Assembly: GCF_904849725.1 (NCBI RefSeq)
Contig: NC_058522.1
Location: 434,463,529-434,527,528 of the forward strand
Length of the DNA: 64,000 bases
Direction: 5' to 3'
DNA from: Hordeum vulgare subsp. vulgare
Taxonomy: Eukaryota > Streptophyta > Magnoliopsida > Poales > Poaceae
The notes beneath the pieces were generated by a model. It was not told the DNA's origin. It saw nothing but the letters and a program-made list of their open reading frames with translations, and searched no databases. Positions 43,642 to 55,792 of the stretch are shown here, one piece after another. The first letter of the stretch is position 1; every line of letters starts with the position of its first letter. The position numbers and the translations under genes were made by a program.

Positions 43642-45338
43642 TGTTGGAAATATGCCCTAGAGGCAATAATAAATATAGTTGACTAGTTCGTTGATCAAAG
43701 ATGGTCAAGGTTTCCTGGCCATAGGCAAGTGTTGTCACTTGATAACTGGATCACATCATTAGGAGAATCATGTGATGGACAGGACCCAAATTATAAACGT
43801 AGCATGTGATCGTGTTATTTTGTTGCTATTGTTTTCTGCGTGTCAAGTATTCATTCCTATGACCGTGAGATCATGTAACTTACTGGCACCGGAGGAATAC
43901 CTTGTGTGTATCAAATGTCGCAACGTAACTGGGTAACTATAAAGGTGCTCTACAGGTATCTTCGAAGGTGTCCGTTGAGTTAGCATGGATCAATACTGGG
44001 ATTTGTCACTCCGTGTGACGGAGAGGTATCTCGGGGCCCACTCGCTAATACAACATCACATATAAGCCTTGCAAGCAATGTAACTCAAGTGTGAGTCATG
44101 GGGATCTTGTAATACGGAACGAGTAAAGATACTTGCCGGTAACGAGATTGAAATAGGTATAGGGATACCGACGATCAAATCTCGGGCAAGTAACATACCG
44201 AAGGACAAAGGGAATGTTATACGGGATTATATGAATCCTTGGCACAGAGGTTCAACCGATAAGATCTTCGTAGAATATGTAGGATCCAATATGGGCATCC
44301 AGGTCCCGCTATTGGATATTGACCGAGGAGTGTCTCGGGTCATGTCTACATAGTTCTCGAACCCGTAGGGTCTGCACACTTAAGGTTCGATGGTGTTTTA
44401 GTATAGTTGAGTTATATGTGTTGGTGACCAAATGTTTTTCAAAGTCCCGTATGAGATCACGGACGTCACGAGGGTTTCCGGAATGGTCCGGAAATGAAGA
44501 TTGATATATAGGAAGTTGGTGTTTGGATTCCGGAAAAAATTTGAGCATTGCCGGTGTGGACCGGGAGTGACGAATGGGTTCCGGGGGCCCACTGGGTGGG
44601 CCCACCATGCCCCAAGGGGTCCACGTGGGTTTCTTGGATGTACAATAAGGTATAATGGGCTCACAAAGTCATCCAAGGAAAGCCGATGAGGAAAAAGTGG
44701 AAAATCCAAAAGAGGTGGGAAAATAAGGAAGGAGTCCTAATCCAAGTGGGATTGGAGAAGGACTCCTCCCTCTCTCCCACTTCGCCCGACCCAAGGAGGA
44801 CTCCTTGGTGCGCCAAGGTTGCCTAGGGCTGCCTATCCCCTCCTACTATATATACTAGAGGTTTGGGGCTTTTGAGACACAAACTTTGCCACGTGCAACT
44901 CAAACCTACACCTCGTAGTTCTTCCTCTAGATTAGATTTCTGCACAACTCGGGCGGAGCCATGCACGAATAGTTCATCACCAACACCAGCACACCGTCAC
45001 GCTGCCGAGAACTCATCTACTTCTCCGTCTCTCTTGCTGTATCAAGAAGGCCGAGATCGTCATCGAGCTGTACGTGTGCTGAACACGGAGGTGTCGGCTG
45101 TTCGGCGCTAGATCGAGACGGATCGCGAGACGGTTCGTGGGACGGATCCAGGGACGGTTCGTGGGACGGTTCGAGGGACGTGAAGATGTTCCACTACATC
45201 AACTGCATTTCTTAACGCTTCCTGTTGTGCGATCTACAAGGGTACGTAGATCTAATCTCCACTCGTAGATGGACATCACCATGATAGGTCTTCGTGTGCC
45301 TAGGAAATTTTTTGTTTCCCATGCAACGTTCCCCAACA
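43642..45338 (+). repeat. Element G 5' LTR
   Basis: 1697 bp, TGTTGGAAATATGCC...TCCCCAACA. It has a TATA box at about 44846-44853 (TATATATA) and a 12-bp minisatellite at 45115-45180. It lacks a segment present in the G 3' LTR (AGTTATTATTATATTTCC...), i.e. an internal deletion near 43677. Confidence 0.9.
45115..45180 (+). repeat. 12-bp minisatellite in Copia LTR
   Basis: Five and a half units of GRGACGGWTCGT type. Counterparts in I: 51407-51470 and 58405-58468 on the other strand, with different unit changes. Confidence 0.88.
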
Positions 45339-45339
45339 G

Positions 45340-45358
45340 TGGCATCATGAGCTAGGTT
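45340..45358 (+). other. Primer binding site of element G (initiator-Met-tRNA type)
   Basis: TGGCATCATGAGCTAGGTT one base after the LTR; resembles the TGGTATCAGAGC site of Copia elements. The same sequence is in I (58227-58245) on the - strand. Confidence 0.7.
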
Positions 45359-46600
45359 CATGCGTAGATGTTATCTCGAGTAGAACACAAAAGGTTTTGT
45401 GGACGGTGATGTTTGATTTGCTGCCCTCCTTAGTTTTTTCTCAATTCAGTGGTATTGTTGGATTGAAGCGGACCGGACCGACATTATTCGTACACTTACG
45501 AAAGACTGGTTTCATCAATAGACATGCAACCTTGTTGCATAAAGATGACTGGCGGGTGTCGGTTTGTTCAACTTTAGTTGAATTGGCTTTGACCGAGGCG
45601 GTCCTTGGAGAGATTAAATAGCAATTTGCAGGTCTCCATTGTGGTTTTTGTGCAAGTAAGATGCGATCATACTAGATACCCATAGGAGCCACGTAAAACA
45701 TGCAACAACAAATTAGAGGACGTCTAACTTGTTTTTGCAGGGTATGCTTGTGATATGATATGGCCAATGACGTGATGTGATATATTGGATGTATGAGATG
45801 ATCATGTTGTAATAGTTAATATCGACTTGCACGTCGATGGTACGGCAACCGGCATGAGCCATAGGGTTGTCTTTAAAGTAACGTTTGTGTTTGTAGATGC
45901 GTTTACTATATTGCTAGGACGTAGCTTTAGAAATAATAGCATAAGTAGCACGACAACCCTGATGGCGACACGTTGATGGATATCATGATGATGGAGATCA
46001 TGGTGTGGCGCCGGTGACCAAAAAATCATGCCGGTGCTTTGGTGATGGAGATCAAGAAGCACATGATGATGGCCATATCATGTCACTTATGAATTGCATG
46101 TGATGTTAATCCTTTTATGCACCGTATTTTGCTTAGAACGATGGTAGCATTATAAGGTGATCTCTCACTAAAATTTCAAGAAGAAATTGTGTACTCCCCA
46201 AATGTGCACCGTTGCTACAGTTCGTTGTTTCGAGACACCACGTGATGATCGGGTGTGATAGACTCAATGTTCACATACAACGGGTGCAAAACAGTTGCAC
46301 ACGCGGAACACTCGGGTTAAGCTTGACGAGCCTAGCATGTACAAACATGGCCTCGGAACACATGAGACCGAAAGATCGAGCATGAATCGTATAGTTGATA
46401 TGATTAGCATAGAGATGCTTACCACTGAAACTATTCTCAACTCACGTGATGATCAGACTTGAGTTAGTGGATTTGGATCATGTACCACTCAAATGACTAG
46501 AGAGATGTACTTTTTGAGTGGGAGTTCTTAAGTAATATGATTAATTGAACTAATTGTCATGAACATAGTCTAATGGTCTTTGCGAATTGTGATGTAGCTT
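45359..46600 (+). other. Element G leader
   Basis: Non-coding leader. Has two CACGTGATGATC motifs (46239-46250 and 46443-46454) flanking a GTGCAA-AACAG-TTGCAC stem-loop (46284-46300), conserved in I and J. Confidence 0.65.
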
Positions 46601-49256
46601 GCGCTATAGCTCTACTGTTTTTATAAGTTCCTAGAGAAAATTTAGTTGAAAGTTGATAGTAGCAACTTTGCGGACTGAGTCCATAAAACTGAGGATTGTC
46701 CTCATTGCTGCACAGAAGGCTTATGTCCTTAATGCACTACTCGGTGTGCTGCACCTCGAGCATCGTCTGTGGATGTTGCGAACATCTGACATACACGTTT
46801 TTGATGACTACGTGATAGTTCAGTGCATAATACTTAATGGCTTAGAAGCAAGGCGCCGAAGACGTTTTGGAACGTCGCAGAACATATGAGATGTTCTAAG
46901 AGATGAAATTGAGATTTCATGCTCGTGCCATTGTTAAGAGGTATGACACCTCCGACAAGATTCTTTGTCTACAAAGTAAAGGAGAAATTCTCAAATCATT
47001 GAGCATGTTCTCAGATTGTCTGAGTACAACAATCGCTTGAATCAAGTGGGAGTTAATCTTCCAGATGAGATAGTGATGGTTCTCCAAAGTCACTGCCACC
47101 AAGCTGCTAAAGCTTCGTGATGAACTATAACATATCAAGGATAGATATGATGATCCTTGAGCGATTCGCAATGTTTGTCACTGCGAAAGTAGAAATCAAG
47201 AAGGAGCATCAATTTTTGATGGTTAGTAAAACCACTAGTTTCAAGAAGGGCAAAGGTTAGAAGGGATACTTCATGAACCGGCAAACCAGTTGCTGCTCTA
47301 ATGAAGAAACCCAAGATTGAACCCAAACCCAAGACTACGTTATTCTGTTATGAGGGGAACGGTCACTGAGGCAGAGCTACCCTAGATACTTGGTAGATGA
47401 GAAGGTTGTCAAAGTTAACAGAAGTATATTTGATATACATGATATTGATGTGTACTTTACTAGTACTCCTTGTAGCACGTGGGTATTAGATACCGGTTCG
47501 ATTGCTAAGTGATTAGTAACTCAAAATAAAAGCTACGGAATAAACGGAAACTAGCTAAAGGCGAGGTGCGATAAGTGTTGGAAGTGTTTCTGACGTTGAT
47601 GTGATCAAACATCGCACGCTCCCTCTACCATCGGGATTGGTGTTAAACCTAAATAATTGTTATTTGGTGTTTGCGTTGAGCATGAACATGATTGGATCGT
47701 GTTTATTGCAATACGATTATTCATTTAAAGAGAACAATGGTTATTCTATTTGCTTGAATAATTACCTTCAATGGTTGATTATATCTCGATCGTAGTGTTA
47801 CACATGTTCATAGTAGTGGTGCCAAAAGATACAAAGTAATAATGATAGTACCACTTACTTGTGGCACCGCCGCTTGAGTCATGACGGTATAAAATGCATG
47901 AAGAAGCTACATGCTAATGGATCTTTGTACTCACTCATTTTTGAAACGTTTGAGACATGCAAATCATACCTATTGGTATTAACGCATGAAGAAACTCCAT
48001 GCAGATGGATCATTTGGACTCGCTTGATTTTGAATCACTTGAGACATGCAAAACATACCACATGGAACAAGAGAGTAACTTGTTGGGACTCATACATTTT
48101 TTATATGTGCAGTCCAATGAGTGCTGAGGCACGCAGTGGATATCGTTATGTTCTTACTTCACTGACGATTTGAGTAGATACAGGAATATTTACTTGATGA
48201 ATCACAAGTTTGAAATATTGAAAAGTTCAAAGCTATTTCGGAGTGAAGATCGTCGTGACAAGAGGATAAACTGTCTATGATATGATCTTAGAGATGAATA
48301 TCGGAGTTGCGAGTTTTTGATACACAGTTAAGACAATGTGGAAATTGTTTCACAATTTATGCCACCTAGAACACTATAGTGTGATGGTGTGTCCGAACGT
48401 CATAGCCGCGCCCTATTTGATATGGTGCATACTATGATGTATCTTATCAAATTACCACTATCGTTTATGGGTTATGCATTAGAGACAACCACATTCACTT
48501 TAAATAGGGCACCGCGTATTTCCGTTGAGATGACACAGTATAGACTATGGTTTGGAGAAACCTAAGCTGTCGTTTCTTAAAAATTTGGGGTTGCGATGCT
48601 TATGTGAAAAAGTTTTAGTCTGATAAGCTCGAACCCAAAGCGGATAAATGCATTTTCATAGGATATCCAAAACAGTTGGGTACATCTCCTATCTCAGATC
48701 CGGAAGCGAAGTGTTTGTTTCTAAAAACAGGTCCTTTCTCGAGGAAAAGTTTTTCTCAAAAGAATTGAGTGGGAGAGTGGTAGAACTTGATGAGGTTAGT
48801 GAACCGTCACTTCAACCAGTGTGTAGCAGGGCGCAAGAAGTTGTTCATGTGGCACCTACACCAATTGAAGTGGAAACTGATGATGTTGATCATTGAGCTT
48901 CGGATCAAGTTACTACAAACCTCGTAGGTCGACAAGGTCGTGTGCTACTATAGAGTGGTACGGTAACCTTGCCTTGGAGGTCATGTTTTTGAACAACAAT
49001 GAACCTATGAGCTATGGAGAAGCGATGGTGGGCCCGGATTCTGACAAATGGTTGGAGGCCATGAAATCCGAGAGAGGATCCATGTATGAAAACAAAGTGT
49101 AGAGTTTGGAAGAACTACTTGATGATCGTAGGACTATTGAGTAAAGATGGGTTTTTAAAAGAAAGACGGACGATGATGGTGAAAGGTCACCATTAAGAAA
49201 AGCTCGACTTGTCGCAAGGATGTTTCCGACAAGTTCAAAAGGTTGACTATGATGAG
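46601..49256 (+). pseudogene. Element G gag, protease, integrase and start of RT (heavily decayed)
   Basis: No long frame survives. Recognisable in scattered frames: gag helices (46650-47250, similar to J and I), the protease stretch near 47485-47515 with Leu-Asp-Thr-Gly-Ser, the pre-integrase segment 47859-48173 (MWHRRLSHDGIKCMKKLHANG) followed by SAEARSGYRYVL, the integrase C-terminal extension 48648-49102 (GSEVFVSKNRSFLEEKFFSKEL, ATIEWYGN, DSDKWLEAMKSE), and the RT start at 49103-49256. 47896-47970 and 47984-48059 are a diverged tandem copy of the pre-integrase segment. Interrupted by the solo LTR H within RT. Confidence 0.78.
49252..49256. repeat. Target-site duplication ATGAG, left copy (solo LTR H)
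   Basis: ATGAG repeated at 50804-50808 after the LTR. Confidence 0.93.
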
Positions 49257-50803
49257 TGATACGTCTGAAACGTATCTATAATTTTTGATGGTTTCACGCT
49301 GTTATCTTGTCTTCTTTGTATGTTTTATGTACCTTCTTATATCTTTTTTGGGACTAACTTATTGATTCAGTGCCAAGTGCCACTTCCTGTTTTTCCGTGT
49401 TTTTGACTTTTTTCAGATCTGATTTTGGAACGGAGTCCAAACGGAAGACAAACTCCGAAATAAATTTTTCCCGAACGGAAGAAGTCCAGGGAGCCTTTGG
49501 GCGAGGCCAAGTGGGCCCCAGGGAGCCCACAAGCTCCCACCCCGCGACCAGGGGGGAGGCGGCGGTGGGCAAGCTTGTGGCTTCCCTGGCCGCCTCCTGA
49601 CCTAGGTCTTGCGCCTATATATTCCCAAATATTCCGCAAAAAATCAGGGGAGCCTCGAAAATACTTTTCATCCGCCGCAAGCTTCCGTTTCCGCGAGATC
49701 TCATCTGGAGACCCTTCCCGGCGCCGTGCCGGGGGGACTTTGGAGGTGGAGGGCTTCTTCATCATCATCATCGCCCCTCCAATGACTCGTGAGTAGTTCA
49801 CTTCAGACCTATGGGTCCGTAGTTAGTCGCTAGATGGCTTCTTCTCTCTCTTGGATCTTCAATACAAAGTTCTCCATGATCTTCATGGAGATCTATCCGA
49901 TGTAATCTTCTTTGGCGGTGTGTTTGTCGAGATCCGATGAATTGTGGACTTGTGATCAAATTACTATGATATATATTTGAGTCTTTGCTGATTTCTTATA
50001 TGCATGATTTGATATCCTTGTAAGTATCTCCGAGTCTTGGGCTTTGTTTGGCCAACTAGATCTATGATTCTTGCAATGGGAGAAGTGCTTGGTTTTGGGT
50101 TCTACCATGTGGTGACCTTTCCCAGTGACAGTAGGGGCAGCAAGGCACACGTCAAGTAGTTGCCATCAAGGGTAAAATGATGGGGGTTTTATCATTGTTT
50201 TGAGATTATCCCTCTACGTCATGTCATCTTGCTTAAGGCGTTACTCTATTCTTATGGACTTAATACACTAGATGCATGCTGGATAGCGGTCGACGTGTGG
50301 AGTAATAGTAGTAGATGCAGACAGTATCGGTCTACTTGTTTGGAACGTGATGCCTATAGAAATAATCATTGCATAGATATCGTCACGACTCTGCACAGTT
50401 CTATCAATTGCTCGACAGTAATTTGTTCACCCACCGTCTACTTGCTTTCATGAGAGAAGCCACTAGTAAGCACTACGGCCCCCAGGTCTATTCACATCCA
50501 TCGTTTACAACTCCGCTTTTACTTTGCTTTGTTACTTTGTTGCTTTCAGTTCTCACTTGGCAAATAATCTATAAGGGATTGACAACCCCTTTATAGCGTT
50601 GGGTGCAAACTGAGGGAAATACCTACCGTCGCTGTGCTACATCACCCTTTGCGCTTCGAGGGAACACCAACGCAAAGATCCACAGAAAGATAAAGCCAAG
50701 TATTATCCCGTCGACGTGCCTATCTCTGGCGCCGTTGGAAGGTCTTTTGTGCAGTAGCAGAAGTATTTCCGGCACCATTGCTAGGGATACACAGCAAACA
50801 TCA
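49257..50803 (+). mobile_element. Element H: solo LTR of the C/F family
   Basis: 1547 bp, TGATACGTCTG...CAAACATCA, with 5-bp duplication ATGAG on both sides and no internal sequence. All LTR landmarks are present: terminal GATACGT/ACGTATC stem, the CCCACAAGC hairpin (about 49520-49590) and TATA box 49616-49623. It lacks 62 bp present in both C LTRs, at about 50607. It splits the RT of G inside the sequence for VDYDET, and the RT reading resumes after it. A solo LTR is the product of recombination between the two LTRs of a full element. Confidence 0.95.
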
Positions 50804-51248
50804 ATGAGACTTTCTCATTCATAGCGATGCTAAAAGTGCGTTGGAATTATGTTAGTAGTTGATGCATTATTTATGAAATTTTGACATAGGATGTCAAAAC
50901 ATTGTTTCCTCGACGGTTTCCTTGAGGAAAGGTTATATGTGATACAACCAGAAGGTTTTGTCGATCCTAAAGATATTAACAAGTATGCAAGCTCCATCGA
51001 TCCTTCTATGGACTAGTGCAAGCATCTCGGAGTTGGAATATACGCTTTGATGAGATGATCAAAGCTTTTGGGTTTGTACAAGGTTTATGAGAAACTTGTA
51101 TTTCCAAAGAAGTGAGTGGGAGCACTATAGAATTTCTGATAAGTATATGTGGTTAACATATTGTTGATCGGAAGTAATGCAGAATTTCTGTAAAGCATAA
51201 AGGTTATTTGAAAGGGGTTTTTCAAAGGAAGACCTGGAAAGAGCTACT
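50804..51248 (+). pseudogene. pol: Element G reverse transcriptase fragment
   Basis: RT sequence continuing from 49256: ETFSFIAMLKVRW-like, then QPEGFVDPK and a decayed palm. No frame longer than a few dozen codons. Cut at 51248 by element I. Confidence 0.72.
51244..51248. repeat. Target-site duplication CTACT, left copy (element I)
   Basis: CTACT repeated at 60066-60070 after the other LTR. Confidence 0.93.
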
Positions 51249-52968
51249 TGTTGGGGAATGTCGCATGGGAAACAAAAAATTTCCTACGCGCACGAAGACA
51301 TATCATGGTGATGTCCATCTACGAGGGGGATTTCAGATCTACGTACCCTTGTAGATCGCACAACAGAAGCGTTAATAAACGCGGTTGATGTAGTGGAACG
51401 TCCTCACGTCCCTCGATCTGCCCCGCGAACCGTCCCAGGAACCATCCCGCGATCCGTCCCACGATCCGCTCTGATCTAGTGTCGAACGAACGGCACCTCC
51501 GCGTTCAGCACACGTATAGCTAGAAGATGATCTCGGCCTTCTTGATCCAGCAAGAGAGACGGATAGGTAGATGAGTTCTTCGGCAGCGTGACGGTGCTCC
51601 GGAGGTTGGTGGTGATCTAATCTCAGCAGGGCTCCGGCCGAGCTCCGCAGAAACGCGATCTAGAGGAAAAACCGTGGAGCCCCAAGGGGTTCGGCCGAAG
51701 GGGGGGGGAGGAGTCCTCCTCCAATACTAGTCCAACTAGGATTGGAAGGTGGAGTCCTTCCCTTCCTTCCCACTTCCCCTTTTTTCTCTTTGATTTTCTT
51801 ATCTCCCTGCGCAAAGGCCTCTTTGGGCTTGCCCACCAGCCCACTAAGGGCTGGTGTAGCACCCCTAATTCCTATGGGCTTCCCCAGGGAGGGCTGCCCC
51901 GCCCCGGTGAACATCCGGAACCCATTCGTCATTCCCGGTAATTCCGAAAACCTTTCGGTAATCAAATGAGGTCATCCTATATATCAATCTTCGTCTCCGG
52001 ACCATTCCGGAAACCCTTGTGACGTCTGTGATCTCATCCGGGACTCCGAACAACATTCGGTAACCAACCATATAACTCAAATACGCATAAAACAACATCG
52101 AACCTTAAGTGTGCAGACCCGGCGGGTTCGAGAACTATGCAGACATGACCCGAGGGTCTCCTCGGTCAATATCCAATAGCGAGACCTGGATGCCCATATT
52201 GGATCCTACATATTCTACGAAGATCTTATCATTTGAACCTTAGTGCCAAGGATTCATATAATCCCGTATGTCATTCCCTTTGTCCTTCGGTATGTTACTT
52301 GCCCGAGATTCGATCATCAGTATCCGCATACCTATTTCAATCTCGTTTATCGGCAAGTCTCTTTACTCGTTCCGTAATACAAGATCCCGCAATTTACACT
52401 AAGTCACATTGATTGCAAGGCTTGTGTGTGATGTTGTATTACCGAGTGGCCCCCGAGATACCTCTCCGTCATACGGAGTGACAAATCCCAGTCTTGATCC
52501 ATACTAACTCAACGGACACCTTCGGAGATACCTGTAGAGTATCTTTATAGACAATTAGTTACGTTGTGATGTTTGATACACACAAAGTATTCCTCCGGTG
52601 TCAGTGAGTTATATGATCTCATGGTCATAGGAATAAATACTTGACACGCAGAAAACAATAGCAACAAAATGACACGATCAACATGCTACGTCTATTAGTT
52701 TGGGTCTAATCCATCACATGATTCTCCCAATGATGTGATCCAGTTATCAAGCAACAACACCTTGTACATAGTCAGAAGACCCTGACTATCCTTGATCAAC
52801 TGGCTAGCCATCTAGAGGCTTGCTAGGGACAGTGTTTTGTCTATGTATCCACACATGTATCTAAGTCTTCATTCAATAAAATTATAGCATGGATAATAAA
52901 CAATTATCTTGATACAAGAATTATAATAATAACTTATTTATCATTGCCGCTAGGGCATAATTCCAACA
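51249..52968 (-). repeat. Element I 3' LTR (TATA region deleted)
   Basis: 1720 bp. Relative to the 5' LTR about 101 bp are missing at 51677, between two GGAG words; the missing piece contains the TATA box and the start of the transcribed region. Minisatellite at 51407-51470. Confidence 0.93.
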
Positions 52969-52988
52969 GTCTCCCACTTGCACTAGAG
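52969..52988 (-). other. Polypurine tract of element I
   Basis: The - strand reads CTAGTGCAAGTGGGAGAC next to the LTR. Confidence 0.82.
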
Positions 52989-53020
52989 TCAATAATCTAG
53001 CCCTCACATCACCATGCGAA

Positions 53021-54510
53021 TTACATTGTAATAAATCTAACACCCATACAGTTCTGGTGTTGATCATGCTTTGCCCTTGGAAGAGGTTTAGTCAGCGGGT
53101 CTGCTACATTCAGATCCGTGTGCACTTTGCAAATATTTACGTCCTCCCCTTGGACGTAGTCGCGGATGAGGTTGAAGCGTCGTTTGATGTGTCTCGTCTT
53201 CTTGTGAAACCGTGGTTCCTTTGCTAAGGCAATGGCATCCGTGTTGTCACAGAACAAGGTTATTGGATTCAGTGCGCTTGGTACCAGTCCAAGATCCATC
53301 ATGAACTGCTTCATCCAGACACCCTCCTTAGCCGCCTCCGAGGCAGCCATGTACTCCGCTTAACATGTAGAATCAGCTACGACACTTTGCTTGGAACTGC
53401 ACCAGCTTACCGCACCCCCATTAAGAATAAATACGTATGCGGTCTGCGACTTAGAGTCGTTCGGATCTGTGTCAAAGCTTGAATCGACGTAACCTTTTAC
53501 GGCGAGCTCTTCGTCAACTCCATACACGAGAAACATCTCCTTAGTCCTTTTCAGGTACTTCAGGATATTCTTGACCGTTGTCCAGTGATCCACTCCTGGA
53601 TTACTCTGGAACCTGCCTGCCATACTTATGACCAGGCTAACGTTCGGTCTAGTGCACAACATTGCATACATGATAGAACCTATGGCTGAAGCATAGGGGA
53701 CAGTGCTCATATGCTCTCTATCTTTATCATTTGCTGGGCACTGAGTCTTACTCAATCTTGTACCTTGTAAAACTGGCAAGAACCCCTTCTTGGACTGTTC
53801 CATTTTGAACCTTTTCAAAACTTTATCAAGGTATGTACTTTGTGAAAGTCCTATCACGCGTTTTGATCTATCCCTATAGATCTTAATGCCTAGAATGTAA
53901 GCAGCTTCTCCTAGGTCCTTCATAGAGAAACTTTTATTCAAGTAATCCTTTATGCTCTCCAAAAACTCCACGTTGTTTCCAATCAGCAATATGGCATCCA
54001 CATATAATATTAGAAATGCCACAGAGCTCCCACTCACTTTCTTGTAAATACAAGATTCTCCAACCACTTGTATAAACCCAAATGCTTTGATCACCTCATC
54101 AAAGCGTTTATTCCAACTCCGAGATGCTTGCCCCAGTCCATAAATGGATCGCTAGAGCTTGCACATTTTGTTAGCATTTTTAGGATCGACAAAACCTTCG
54201 GGTTGCATCATATACAACTCTTCCTTAAGGAAACCGTTAAGGAACGCCGTTTTGACATCCATCTGCCAAATTTCATAATCGAAAAATGCAGCTATTGCTA
54301 ACATGATTCAGACAGACTTAAGCATCGCTACGGCTGAGAACGTCGCATCGTAGTCAACTCCTTGAACTTGTGAAAAACCCTTTGCCACAAGTCGAGCTTT
54401 ATAAACGGCCACATTACCGTCAGCGTCCGTCTTCTTCTTAAAGATCTATTTGTTCTGAATAGCCTTGCGGCCCTCGGGTAGTACTTCCAAAGTCCACACT
54501 TTGTTTTCAT
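53021..54510 (-). pseudogene. pol: Element I reverse transcriptase and RNase H
   Basis: Copia RT in one frame with point stops at 54446-54448, 54308-54310, 54152-54154 and 53360-53362 (all - strand). Motifs: [21 protein letters not shown], then LILYVDAILLIGN, where the second Asp of the YVDD box is Ala, SFSMKDLGEAAYILGI and PYASAIGSIMYAMLCTRP. RNase H (VDSSFDTDPNDSKS, then after the stop AEYMAASEAAKEGVWMK, LFCDNTDAIA and DLNVADPLTKPL) follows in the same frame. The YVDA change alone would disable polymerase activity. It fits decay by base substitution rather than indels. Confidence 0.9.
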
Positions 54511-55792
54511 ACATGGATCCTATCTCGGACTTCATGGCCTCCAGCCATTTGTTGGAATCCGGGCCCACCATTGCTTCTTCATAATTCGCAGGCTCATTGT
54601 TGTCTAACAACATAATTGATAAGACGGGATTACCATACCACTCTCGAGTAGTACGCGGTCTCGTCGACCTGCGAGGTCCGATAGGAACTTCATCTAGAGT
54701 TTCATGATCATCATCATTAACTTCCTCCTCAACCGGCGTCGCAACGACAGGGGTTTCCCCTTGCCCTGCGCCACCATCCAGAGGGATGAGAGGTTCGACA
54801 ACCTCATCAAGTTCTATCTTCCTCCCACTCAATTCTCTCGAGAGAAACTCCTTCTCAAGAAAAGCTCTGTTCTTAGCAACAAACACTTTGCCCTCGGATT
54901 TGAGATAGAAGGTATACCCAACTGTCTCTTTCGGGTAACCTATGAAGATGCACTTTTCCGCTTTGGGTTCTAGCTTTTCAGGCTGAAACTTTTTGACATA
55001 AGCATCACATCCCCAAACTTTAAGAAACGACAACTTTGGTCTTTTGCCATACCACAGTTCGTATGGTGTCATCTCAACGGATTTTGATTGTGCCCTATTT
55101 AAAGTGAATGCAGCTGTTTCTAATGCATAACCCCAAAATGATAACGGCAAATCAGTAAGAGACATCATAGATCGCACCATCTCTAATAAAGTACGATTAC
55201 GACGTTCATGCACAACATTACGCTGTGGTGTTCCAGGCGGTGTCAACTGTGAAACAATTCCACATTGTCTTAAGTGAGCACCAAACTCGAAACTCAGATA
55301 TTCACCCCCACGATCAGACCGAAGGAACTTGATCTTCTTGTTACGATGATTTTCAACTTCACTCTGAAATTGCTTGAACTTCTCAAATGTTTCAGACTTG
55401 TGCTTCATCAAGTAGACATAACCATATCTACTCAAATCGTCAGTGAAGGTGAGAAAATAACGATATCCGCCGCGTGCCTCCACGCTCATCGGACCACATA
55501 CATCGGTATGTATGATTTCCAACAAGTCACTTGCACGCTCCATTGTTCCGGAGAACGGAGTTTTAGTCATCTTGCCCATGAGGCATGGTTCGCACATGTC
55601 AAGTGAATCAAAGTCAAGTGACTCCAAAAGTCCATCGGTATGGAGTTTCTTCATGCGCTTTACACCAATATGACCTAAGCGACAGTGCCAGAAAAACATG
55701 GCGCTATCATTGTTAACTCTAAGTCTTTTGGTCTCAACGTTATGTATAGGTGTATTATCACTATCAAGATTCAATATGAACAATCCTCTCAC
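54446..55792 (-). pseudogene. Element I integrase and C-terminal extension
   Basis: 448 codons open. Pre-integrase zinc region (FWHCRLGHIGVKRMKKLH...CEPCLMGKM, His-Cys-Cys pattern), core with Asp in IHTDVCGPM, Asp in FLRSDRGGEYLS and Glu in VVHERRNRTLL (ERRNRT where ERRNRTLLDM is usual), and a Copia GKRPKLSFLKVWGCDAYVK segment, then an acidic Pro-rich extension up to RT. It lies in another frame than protease (shift near 55790). All three catalytic acids are present. Confidence 0.88.
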
